A DNA stretch of 12,921 nucleotides from Selenomonadaceae bacterium (lineage in GTDB: Bacteria; Bacillota; Negativicutes; Selenomonadales; Selenomonadaceae), in contig JAEERZ010000032.1 in assembly GCA_016286075.1 (NCBI GenBank), positions 1 to 12,921 of the forward strand. Direction: 5' to 3'. Below the pieces are notes generated by a model, which did no database searches, was not told where the DNA came from, and was given only the letters and a program-made list of their open reading frames with translations. Position numbers and translations under genes: made by a program. Positions 6,322 to 12,759 of this stretch are shown here, piece by piece (within the stretch, counting starts at the first letter, position 1; each line of letters begins with the position of its first letter).

Positions 6322-6333
6322 GAACATATTTTC
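6322..6333. promoter_or_regulatory. Second, imperfect LexA-like site at the transcription start
   Basis: GAACATATTTTC differs from GAAC-N4-GTTC only by T for G, and with flanks it matches 12 of 14 bases of CGAACATATGTTCG. It starts 29 bases after the first box, at about +1. It may be a second LexA site, or chance in an AT-rich leader. Confidence 0.4.
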
Positions 6334-6349
6334 GGAAGGACGGAACTCT

Positions 6350-7675
6350 ATGGACACGATGGAAAAGCTGCGCATCTTGAGCGACGCGGCGAAATATGAC
6401 GCGGCCTGCACGTCCAGCGGCGCACAGAAGTCCGCGCAGCGCGGCGGTATAGGCAGCGCGGAGGCCTGCGGCATTTGCCACTCCTTTGCCGCAGACGGCC
6501 GCTGCATTTCGCTGTTGAAGGTCTTGCAGACCAACGTCTGCGTTTACGACTGCGCCTATTGCGTGAACCGCCGCTCCAACGATACGCGCCGCGCTTCCTT
6601 TTCCTCACGCGAGCTGGCGGAGCTGACCATCGCCTTTTATCGAAGGAACTATATCGAAGGATTGTTCTTAAGTTCGGGCGTCGCCGGAACTCCCGACGCC
6701 GCGACGGAAACGATGATCGAAACGCTCCGCATCCTGCGGGATGAGTACCGCTTTTCCGGCTATATCCACGCGAAAGCGATTCCTGGTGCTGACGCCGCCC
6801 TCGTCCGCCGTCTCGGCCTCCTGGCCGACCGCCTCAGCGTCAATATCGAACTGCCGTCAGGACAGAGTCTTCAACGTCTCGCGCCGGACAAGACGAAAAC
6901 CGCCATACTCGCCCCTATGTCGCTGATTCGCGGCGGCATCGACGAAAACCGCCGCGATCTCGTCCGCTTCCGTCACTCGCCCCATTTTGCCCCCGCGGGA
7001 CAGAGCACGCAGATAATCATCGGCGCGACGAACGAAACCGACCGCCAAATCCTCACGCTGACCTCCGCCCTTTACGAACGCTATCGGCTGAAACGCGTCT
7101 TTTATTCCGCTTACATTCCCGTGAACGACGCCCGCGCCCTGCCGCCTGTCGGCACGCCGCCGCCGCTTTGGCGCGAACACCGCCTGTATCAGGCCGACTG
7201 GCTTTTACGGTTCTATGGCTTTTCCTCCGACGAGCTGTTTCACGGCACGGAAGGACGGCTGCACCCGTATCTCGACCCGAAATGCCATTGGGCGCTCCGC
7301 CACAAGGAAATATTTCCGCTGGAAGTGAACCGCGCACCTTATGAGCTTTTGCTCCGCGTGCCCGGCGTCGGCGTCAAGAGCGCGTGGCGCATCACCCGCG
7401 CCCGCCGCGCCGCCACGCTGACCTGGGACGCCCTGGCAAAAATCGGCGTCGTCACGAAGCGCGCCCGCCATTTCCTCGTCGCGAACGGGAAACGCTGTTT
7501 TGACACGCCTGCCGCAAAAGAAGACCTGCTGCTCGACCTGATGTCGCCCCGGGAACGCGCTCTTTTCCGCGAGGAAACCGCCCCCGTACGCCAGCTATCC
7601 CTGTTCGAAGAAGAAACGCCGACGCTTTCTCCCATAGAAAGGAAGGAGCTTTCATGTCTCGCCGCCCCGATGTAA
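6350..7675 (+). CDS. Putative DNA modification/repair radical SAM protein
   Basis: A 441-residue protein matching the family known as 'putative DNA modification/repair radical SAM protein' (TIGR03916 type). The N-terminus has KYDAACTSSG, then CGICHSFAADGRC (C40, C43, C52) and the radical SAM cluster motif CVYDCAYC (C64, C68, C71), followed by the barrel to about 280. A helix-hairpin-helix stretch, LLRVPGVGVKSAWRI, lies at about 333-347 and suggests DNA binding. Near the C-terminus is QLSLF (415-419), identical in form to the bacterial beta-clamp-binding pentapeptide. GGAAGGA lies 9 bases before the ATG. Its end overlaps the next gene by 22 bases, so the two are probably translationally coupled. 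The promoter carries an SOS box. The reaction and DNA substrate of this family are not known to me; the DNA role is inferred from domains and context. Confidence 0.9.
   Translation: MDTMEKLRILSDAAKYDAACTSSGAQKSAQRGGIGSAEACGICHSFAADGRCISLLKVLQTNVCVYDCAYCVNRRSNDTRRASFSSRELAELTIAFYRRNYIEGLFLSSGVAGTPDAATETMIETLRILRDEYRFSGYIHAKAIPGADAALVRRLGLLADRLSVNIELPSGQSLQRLAPDKTKTAILAPMSLIRGGIDENRRDLVRFRHSPHFAPAGQSTQIIIGATNETDRQILTLTSALYERYRLKRVFYSAYIPVNDARALPPVGTPPPLWREHRLYQADWLLRFYGFSSDELFHGTEGRLHPYLDPKCHWALRHKEIFPLEVNRAPYELLLRVPGVGVKSAWRITRARRAATLTWDALAKIGVVTKRARHFLVANGKRCFDTPAAKEDLLLDLMSPRERALFREETAPVRQLSLFEEETPTLSPIERKELSCLAAPM
7592..7606 (+). other. Sliding-clamp-binding motif QLSLF in the radical SAM protein
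   Basis: Codons 415-419 encode Q-L-S-L-F, followed by acidic residues in a Pro/Glu-rich tail that is probably disordered. The consensus for DnaN (beta-clamp) binding is QL[SD]LF, as found in polymerases and mismatch-repair proteins. Its position after the folded domains is typical for a tether. Confidence 0.65.
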
Positions 7676-8463
7676 AAACCGCCTCCGACGCCGCCCTGGC
7701 CTATCGCTACGACGGCAGCTTCGAGGGCTTTCTCTGCTGCGTCTTCGAGAGCTACACGGCGCATGAACTGCCCGCCGCCATTGTCGGCCCGAATGCAGCG
7801 GAGCTTCCGCTCTTCGGCGTCAAGGAAATCAGGACCGACGAAGAGCGAGCCGACCGCGTCGCCCGTTCCATCCCCGCGCGCATTTCCCGCGCCGCCGACG
7901 AGCTTCTCCGCCATGCCTTTCTGACCTGCCTGCCTGAAAAGGAGCTGACCATGCTGCGCTTTTTGCGGCAGGGCTACCGCTACGGCGCGCGTTTCCTTTC
8001 CTTCGCGGGCAACGAAGAAGTCTGGCGGCTCACCGGAGCAGTCAAGCATTTGTACAGCGAAGCGCACCTCCTGAAAGGCTTCATCCGGTTTTCCGACCAA
8101 AAGGGAGTCCTCGTCACCACCATCGGACCGAAGAATTTCGTGCTGCCGTTCCTCGCGCCCCATTTCGCTTCACGCTTTCCCGATGAGCATATCCTGATTT
8201 ACGACGAAAACCACCACGCCGCTCTCGTCTATCGCCCCTATGAATCCGCGGTGATCCCGATGGACGATTTCCGCGCCGCCCCGCCCGACGAGGAGGAACG
8301 GAAGTTCCGCGCCCTGTGGCGCTCCTTTTACGATACCATCGAAATCAAGCCGCGCCACAATGAGAAATGCCGCATGACGCTGCTCCCAAAACGTTATTGG
8401 CGATACATGACGGAGTTTACCAAAGACGAACCGCCGGAGATGGCAAGGATTACCAGCAGATAA
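7654..8463 (+). CDS. Probable DNA metabolism protein (DUF4130-like), partner of the radical SAM protein
   Basis: A 269-residue protein of the family named 'probable DNA metabolism protein' (TIGR03915/DUF4130), which usually lies next to the radical SAM gene. The N-terminal block YDGSFEGFLCCVFESY (19-34) is the family signature. Next come ELPLFG (50-55) and RTDEERADRV, then HLLKGFIRF in the middle, PHFASRFPDEHILIYDENHHAALVY, and the C-terminal LWRSFYDTIEIKPRHNEKCR and LLPKRYWRYMTEF. In some proteobacteria this domain is fused to a uracil-DNA glycosylase-like domain; here the gene is the short form without it. GGAAGGAG lies 5 bases before the ATG, inside the 3' end of the preceding gene. It shares that gene's SOS-type promoter and ends in a bidirectional terminator. 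No catalytic residues can be named with confidence. Confidence 0.87.
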   Translation: MSRRPDVKTASDAALAYRYDGSFEGFLCCVFESYTAHELPAAIVGPNAAELPLFGVKEIRTDEERADRVARSIPARISRAADELLRHAFLTCLPEKELTMLRFLRQGYRYGARFLSFAGNEEVWRLTGAVKHLYSEAHLLKGFIRFSDQKGVLVTTIGPKNFVLPFLAPHFASRFPDEHILIYDENHHAALVYRPYESAVIPMDDFRAAPPDEEERKFRALWRSFYDTIEIKPRHNEKCRMTLLPKRYWRYMTEFTKDEPPEMARITSR

Positions 8464-8508
8464 AAACTCCCTTCCGCTGTGGAAGTTTCCCAGCGAAAGG
8501 GAGTTTTT
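8462..8508. terminator. Bidirectional intrinsic terminator
   Basis: AAAAACTCCCTT and CGCTG (8462-8479) pair with CAGCG and AAGGGAGTTTTT (8491-8508), with one mismatch. GGAA-GT-TTCC extends the stem inside. Both strands end in five Ts, so it can stop the repair operon (+) and the converging amidohydrolase gene (-), whose stop codon is 4 bases away. Confidence 0.92.
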
Positions 8509-8512
8509 CATG

Positions 8513-9763
8513 TCACGCAAACGTCACTTTTTTCTTCGACGCCTCCCGAACCACTTTTTCCAATAGCCTTACCACATTCGCGATATCCTCGGGCGCCGCG
8601 TATTCGTCCGGGTTGTGGCTGACGCCGTCCCGGCAGGGAATGAACAGCATCCCCGTAGACACGCGTTCAGCCCAATGCATAGCGTCATGACCCGCGCCGC
8701 TGGGCAGACGCATATAGGAACAACCGTCCTCGCGGCAGACGCCTTCCAAGAAATCCTGCACCGACGGACGAATCGCCACAGGCCGCTCGTCGGAAATCGG
8801 CACGATTTCGGAGGCGACGCCGCGCCGTCCGCAAATTTCCGAAACGGCGGCTTTCAAATTTTCCGCCACACGCGTTTTTGTCCCAGCGTCGATGCTTCGT
8901 ATATCGACGCCCAACTCTGCGCTGCCGGGAATCACGTTCATGACGCCAGGCGCAATTTGCAGGACGCCCACCGTTGCCACCGCCGGAGGCTCTTTCTCCG
9001 CCGCAGCCAGACGCTCGGCGGCCAGTACGATTTCGGCGGCGGCGCAGGCCGCGTCATGGCGGAGCGACATCGGCGTAGCGCCGCTGTGATCGGCGTTTCC
9101 TGTCAATTTCACGCGGAACCGTGTGGGCGCGGCAATGCCCGTCACAACGCCGACGCTCTTTTTTTCATGCTCCAGCACCTTTCCCTGCTCGATGTGCACC
9201 TCAAAAAAGGCCTTGACGTCTCCCTCATAGAGCGGCTTCCCCAGCGCGTCGGGCGCCAATCCCCGTCCCTTGAGCGCGTCGTAGAGCGTCACGCCCTCTT
9301 TATCTTTCAGCCGTCGCACGTCGTCCACAGTGAGCTCGCCGAGCATCGCGCGGCTTCCCAATGTCGCCGCTCCGAACCGGCTGGATTCCTCGCACATGAA
9401 AAGCGCGACCTCCAGCGAATGCTCGGGATGAAAGCCTTCCTCTTTCAAGCTGCGCACCGTTTCAATGGCGGCGAGGATGCCCAACACGCCGTCGTAATTC
9501 CCGCCGTTCGGCACGCTGTCGCAATGGGAGCCGAAAATCACCGCCGGGAGAGACGGCTCCGCGCCTTCCCATCGCCCGACGACATTGCCGAAGGCGTCTT
9601 CCCGCACCGCGAGCCCGACCTCGCGCATCAAGCCTATCAAATAGCTGCGCGCCTGCCAATCGGCGTCGGTAAAGGCCAGCCGGTAAACGCCCGGGCCGTC
9701 CCCCGGCCCCGAAAATTCCCGCATCCGGGCAAACATATCCGTCAGCCGTTCTTTTGAAATCAT
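8513..9763 (-). CDS. M20-family amidohydrolase, AllC/HyuC type (N-carbamoyl-amino-acid hydrolase or allantoate amidohydrolase)
   Basis: A 416-residue zinc-dependent amidase-hydantoinase/carbamoylase-type enzyme (usual length about 410). Metal and catalytic residues visible are H80 (GSHCDS), D91 (NYDG), E125 and E126 (FMCEESSRFG), H190 (EVHIEQG) and H383 (SHNPDEY). GAGHDAMHWA near the C-terminus is also typical. The family cleaves carbamoyl or ureido groups from amino acids such as N-carbamoyl-L-amino acids, allantoate or ureidoglycolate; the substrate here is unknown. I chose the ATG at 9763 because GGAGGG lies 6 bases before it and the homologous region starts with ISKERL. The open frame extends 30 codons further upstream, but that part overlaps the promoter region and looks non-coding. 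No hydantoinase or allantoinase gene is adjacent. The gene is divergent from a transporter plus AbgA-like hydrolase unit. Confidence 0.88.
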   Translation of the reverse strand: MISKERLTDMFARMREFSGPGDGPGVYRLAFTDADWQARSYLIGLMREVGLAVREDAFGNVVGRWEGAEPSLPAVIFGSHCDSVPNGGNYDGVLGILAAIETVRSLKEEGFHPEHSLEVALFMCEESSRFGAATLGSRAMLGELTVDDVRRLKDKEGVTLYDALKGRGLAPDALGKPLYEGDVKAFFEVHIEQGKVLEHEKKSVGVVTGIAAPTRFRVKLTGNADHSGATPMSLRHDAACAAAEIVLAAERLAAAEKEPPAVATVGVLQIAPGVMNVIPGSAELGVDIRSIDAGTKTRVAENLKAAVSEICGRRGVASEIVPISDERPVAIRPSVQDFLEGVCREDGCSYMRLPSGAGHDAMHWAERVSTGMLFIPCRDGVSHNPDEYAAPEDIANVVRLLEKVVREASKKKVTFA

Positions 9764-9796
9764 GCTGTTCCCTCCGCAAATCATAGTCCGCGTTTC

Positions 9797-9825
9797 ATTG
9801 TATTTCTTTCCCCGGCGCGGGGCAA
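9797..9825 (-). promoter_or_regulatory. Probable promoter of the AllC-like gene
   Basis: On the minus strand, TTGCCC (plus 9820-9825), a 17-base spacer and TACAAT (plus 9797-9802) lie about 35 bases before the chosen start. A GC-rich inverted repeat, CCCCG-GCG-CGGGG (9810-9822), covers part of the spacer and -35 and may be a control site. Confidence 0.5.
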
Positions 9826-9864
9826 GCCATAGCGAAAAGAATATTGTATACATCCGCTACGCCG

Positions 9865-9893
9865 TTGACATGCTGCCGCATGAGAAATATAGT
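9865..9893 (+). promoter_or_regulatory. Promoter of the DcuC-like transporter
   Basis: A consensus TTGACA (9865-9870), 17-base spacer and TATAGT (9888-9893; 5 of 6) make the strongest promoter in the window. A leader of about 63 bases follows before the ATG, with AAAGGAGGAG at 9945-9954. Confidence 0.85.
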
Positions 9894-9962
9894 AATAAAG
9901 TGCGCATCGGAAATGGTGTGGATACCCTTCCGTGCGTCAAGAACAAAGGAGGAGTAATTATT

Positions 9963-11228
9963 ATGTTGGAACTCATGATGTTCACCGGCGCGGTGATTGT
10001 CGCCGCCGTCATCTATCTGTTGGTCAAGGGCCACGAAGCGCGCGTCGTACTGATCGGCGCCGGTATCCTGATGGCCTGTATCGGCGGCATGCCCATGCAG
10101 GCGCTGGACGCGTTCGCGAAGAGCATGACGAACGCCGGACTTATCAAAGCCGTCTGCTCGTGCATGGGCTTCGCGATGGTCATGCGCTTCACGGGCTGCG
10201 ATAAGCATCTGATCAACGCCATGGCCAACGTCATTTCCAAGGTCCGCCCGCTTTTGATTCCCGGCGTGGTGCTCGGGACGTTTCTCGTGAATATCGCGCT
10301 CCCCAGCGCGGCAGGCACGGCGGCGGCGGCGGGCGCCATCTTCATCCCGCTCCTGATGGGCGCCGGCGTTCATCCGGCCATCGCGGCGGCCGCGGTCAAA
10401 TGCGGCACTTACGGAAGTATGCTGAACCCCGGCCTCGCCCACAATCCCTTCGTGGCGAAGATCGCGGGCGTGGACGTCATGGAGGTCATCGGCTTTCACT
10501 ACATCGCGAACTTCGCCTCGCTGTTCACCGCGATGATCGCGATTACCGTCATCGGCTATTTTATGCATGAAGAAAAAGGCTATGTCGCGGAAGGCCTCGA
10601 AATCGAGAAGGACTTCAAGATCAACTACCTGTATGCGCTGATGCCCGCGCTTCCCATCGTTATCTTGCTGCTGGGCGCGACGAAGCTGGTACCGATGTTC
10701 AAAATGGAAGTTCCCCACGCGATGATTATCGGTACGCTGATTTCTCTGGCCGTGACCCGCACGAAGCCCGCCGACATCGGCAAAGCGTTCTTCGACGGCA
10801 TGGGCTCGGCCTACGGCTCCATCATCGGCATTATCATCGCCGCCGGCGTTTTCGTCTCCGGCCTGACGGCTACCGGCCTCGTCAAGGCGTTCATCGCCGC
10901 GATGCTGAACAACCCGGCCATCGTGAAAATCTGCGCGGCGGTGGGCCCGTTCCTCTTGGGCTTCCTGACCGGCTCCGGCGACGCCGCCACATTCGCGTTC
11001 AACGAAGCGGTGACGCCCCACGCCCAGGAATTCGGCATGTCCATCGTGCAGATGGGCAGTATGGCGACGTTGGGCGGCACGCTGGGCCGCACCATTTCCC
11101 CAATCGCGGGCGCGACGATCATTTGCGCGGGCTTCGCCGGCGTCAATCCGGTGGAAATCACCAAGCGCAACGGTATTCCTATCGTGCTGGCGCTGATTGT
11201 CGGAACCTTCTTCCTGGCACAGGGCTGA
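9963..11228 (+). CDS. DcuC-family C4-dicarboxylate-type transporter
   Basis: A 421-residue inner-membrane protein with about 12 hydrophobic segments, of the DcuC anaerobic C4-dicarboxylate carrier family. Conserved stretches include LPSAAGTAAAAGAIFIPLLM, AAGVFVSGLTATGL, GFLTGSGDAATFAFNE and TLGRTISPIAGATII. The last two correspond to the TTGSGNAPFYAF and NLGRTLSPVSG blocks of E. coli DcuC. The first and second halves each carry a small-residue, proline-containing hairpin typical of ion-transporter-type carriers. The ATG at 9963 is chosen because AAAGGAGGAG lies 8 bases upstream; the frame continues upstream only through the promoter. An AbgA-like hydrolase follows after 65 bases and an AllC-like amidohydrolase is divergent. 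The cargo may therefore be an acylated or carbamoylated amino acid, not succinate or fumarate. Specificity cannot be read from sequence. Confidence 0.85.
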   Translation: MLELMMFTGAVIVAAVIYLLVKGHEARVVLIGAGILMACIGGMPMQALDAFAKSMTNAGLIKAVCSCMGFAMVMRFTGCDKHLINAMANVISKVRPLLIPGVVLGTFLVNIALPSAAGTAAAAGAIFIPLLMGAGVHPAIAAAAVKCGTYGSMLNPGLAHNPFVAKIAGVDVMEVIGFHYIANFASLFTAMIAITVIGYFMHEEKGYVAEGLEIEKDFKINYLYALMPALPIVILLLGATKLVPMFKMEVPHAMIIGTLISLAVTRTKPADIGKAFFDGMGSAYGSIIGIIIAAGVFVSGLTATGLVKAFIAAMLNNPAIVKICAAVGPFLLGFLTGSGDAATFAFNEAVTPHAQEFGMSIVQMGSMATLGGTLGRTISPIAGATIICAGFAGVNPVEITKRNGIPIVLALIVGTFFLAQG

Positions 11229-11247
11229 TATAGAATAAAAATGAAAA

Positions 11248-11275
11248 AGACGCCGCACCGTCGGCGTCTCTTTTA
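11248..11275 (+). terminator. Intrinsic terminator or attenuator between transporter and AbgA-like gene
   Basis: AGACGCCG (11248-11255) and CGGCGTCT (11262-11269) form a perfect 8-base stem with the loop CACCGT, followed by CTTTTA. The U tract is short, so it may only reduce expression of the downstream hydrolase. No separate promoter is evident in the remaining bases. Confidence 0.75.
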
Positions 11276-11293
11276 TCTGTAAGGAGTGATACC

Positions 11294-12613
11294 ATGAAAC
11301 TCGACCAAGGAATCATGCAAAGCGCGGACGCGATGAAAGACGCGATGATTGCGCGGCGACGCGACCTCCACCGCCACCCGGAACCGGGCTGGACGGAGTT
11401 CCGCACGGCGTCCCTCGTCGCGGCCACGCTGGGATCTCTCGGTTTTGACGTCGCGACGGGTGAAGACGCCGTGGCGCGGGACTCGATGATGGGGCTCCCC
11501 TCTCCCGAGGCACTGCACGCGGCGGAAGAACGCGCCGCCGCCGAGGGCGCTGAGCCTCGCTGGCTGGAACGCATGAAAGGCGGTCTCACCGGCGTCGTCG
11601 GAACGCTTCGATTCACGAAGCCCGGTCCCGTCGTCGCCCTCCGCTTCGATATGGACTCCAACGACGTGGACGAGACCGACGCTCCCGACCATCTGCCGAA
11701 CCGCGAGGACTTCGCCAGCCTCCATGCCGGAGCAATGCACGCCTGCGGTCACGACGGCCACACCACCGTCGGCCTCGCCGTCGCGAAGCTCCTTGCCGAG
11801 CGAAAGAACGACCTCGCGGGAACTCTGAAGCTGGTTTTCCAACCCGCCGAAGAAGGCGTGCGCGGCGCGAAGGCCATGACCGACCGGGGCGTCGTGGACG
11901 ATGTGGATTATATGCTGGGCGCTCATTTCGGTTTCAAGATGAAGGAGACCGGCAGTATCGCCTGCAATGTCACCGGATTCCTCGCCACCGGAAAATACGA
12001 CGCCCGCTTCACCGGACAGGCCTCCCACGCTGGAGCCGCGCCCGAGGCGGGCCGCAACGCGCTTCTGGCCGCCGCCTGCGCCGCGCTGAATCTTCACGCC
12101 ATCCCCCGCCACTCCGGCGGCGCGTCCCGGATCAACGTCGGAGTCCTTGAAGCGGGTACCGGACGCAACGTCACCGCCGACAAAGCACTGCTGAAGCTCG
12201 AAACCCGCGGCGCCACCAGCGCTATCAACGAATTCATGGAAACCGAGGCGAAACGCGTCATCGAAGCCGCCGCCGCCATGTACGGCGTGGAGGTTTCCAT
12301 CGAAAAAGTCGGCGGTGCCGCCGGCGGCAACAATACGCCGGAACTCGCCGCTTTTGTCGCGAAACGCGCCGAAGATCTGGGCGTCTTCTCGAAAATCGTG
12401 AGCGACTGCGACTTCGGCGCCAGCGAGGATTTCGCTTATTTCATGGAACGCGTGCAGTCCCACGGAGGACAGGCCGCTTATTTGATGATTGGCGCAAATC
12501 TTGCTGCCGGTCATCACGACTCCCATTTCAATTTTGATGAAAACGCGCTGCCCAACGCCGCCAAAATCCTCGCCTGCACCGCCGCAAGTCTGCTGCTGGG
12601 CGATAAGCCGTAA
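11294..12613 (+). CDS. abgA: AbgA-like M20 amidohydrolase (p-aminobenzoyl-glutamate hydrolase subunit A type)
   Basis: A 439-residue M20 metallopeptidase-type hydrolase, about the length of E. coli AbgA (436), and similar throughout. Shared features include RRDLHRHPEPGWTEFRTA, the MGLP insertion, RFDMDSNDVDE and MHACGHDGHT (H149, C151, H153, D154). PAEEGVRGAKAM (E186, E187) follows, then FTGQASHAGAAPEAGRNALL, GASRINVGV, and AAGHHDSHFNFDE near the end. The metal ligands and the general-base glutamate of the family are present. E. coli AbgA with AbgB cleaves p-aminobenzoyl-glutamate, a folate breakdown product, after uptake by AbgT. Here there is no abgB beside it, and the neighbouring carrier is DcuC-like. 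AAGGAG lies 7 bases before the ATG. Other N-acyl amino acids remain possible substrates. The protein is cytoplasmic, with no signal peptide. Confidence 0.85.
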   Translation: MKLDQGIMQSADAMKDAMIARRRDLHRHPEPGWTEFRTASLVAATLGSLGFDVATGEDAVARDSMMGLPSPEALHAAEERAAAEGAEPRWLERMKGGLTGVVGTLRFTKPGPVVALRFDMDSNDVDETDAPDHLPNREDFASLHAGAMHACGHDGHTTVGLAVAKLLAERKNDLAGTLKLVFQPAEEGVRGAKAMTDRGVVDDVDYMLGAHFGFKMKETGSIACNVTGFLATGKYDARFTGQASHAGAAPEAGRNALLAAACAALNLHAIPRHSGGASRINVGVLEAGTGRNVTADKALLKLETRGATSAINEFMETEAKRVIEAAAAMYGVEVSIEKVGGAAGGNNTPELAAFVAKRAEDLGVFSKIVSDCDFGASEDFAYFMERVQSHGGQAAYLMIGANLAAGHHDSHFNFDENALPNAAKILACTAASLLLGDKP

Positions 12614-12654
12614 CGCTAAAGCCGACCACCCTTTCCTATCAGTACAGTTTTGTC

Positions 12655-12671
12655 ACGAAAGCGTACTCTCT
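12655..12671. repeat. Palindromic repeat copy 3
   Basis: ACGAAAGCGTACTCTCT matches the copy at 6220-6236 in 16 of 17 bases. Here it sits inside a longer inverted repeat whose outer arms GTTTTGTCA and TGACAAAAC pair perfectly. It lies between the abgA-like stop and the bidirectional terminator, not near a visible promoter. This favours a dispersed palindromic element, or an RNA hairpin, over an operator at this site. Confidence 0.5.
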
Positions 12672-12684
12672 GACAAAACGACAC

Positions 12685-12736
12685 AAAAAATCCCTCCCGC
12701 TTGGAATGCTTCCAAAACGGGAGGGATTGATTTTTT
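12685..12736. terminator. Bidirectional intrinsic terminator between AbgA-like gene and groEL
   Basis: AATCCCTCCCG and TTGGAA (12689-12706) pair with TTCCAA and CGGGAGGGATT (12710-12728) around a TGC loop, with small bulges. Six Ts follow on the plus strand (12731-12736) and six on the minus strand (As at 12685-12690). It serves the converging abgA-like and groEL transcripts. Confidence 0.93.
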
Positions 12737-12759
12737 ATACGTTTATCGCCTGACGCTTC

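Noticed and set aside
8512..8530. GTCACGCAAACGTCACTTT, loosely like the ACGAAAGC palindrome
   Set aside because: It lacks the inverted symmetry and is the coding end of the amidohydrolase (Val-Thr-Phe-Ala).
9764..9853. Upstream extension of the AllC-like gene by 30 codons
   Set aside because: It would pass through its own probable promoter; the GGAGGG site and family N-terminus fit the ATG at 9763.
9762..9962. Upstream extension of the DcuC-like gene by 67 codons
   Set aside because: It contains the TTGACA/TATAGT promoter and is not transporter-like; AAAGGAGGAG fits the ATG at 9963.
9795..11258. A 487-codon minus-strand open frame opposite the DcuC-like gene
   Set aside because: The translation is a hydrophilic, His/Arg/Asp-rich mirror of a membrane-protein gene and has no ribosome site or family features.
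11273..12526. A 417-codon minus-strand open frame opposite the AbgA-like gene
   Set aside because: It is the antisense shadow of a well-supported M20 hydrolase; composition is atypical and no motif was found.
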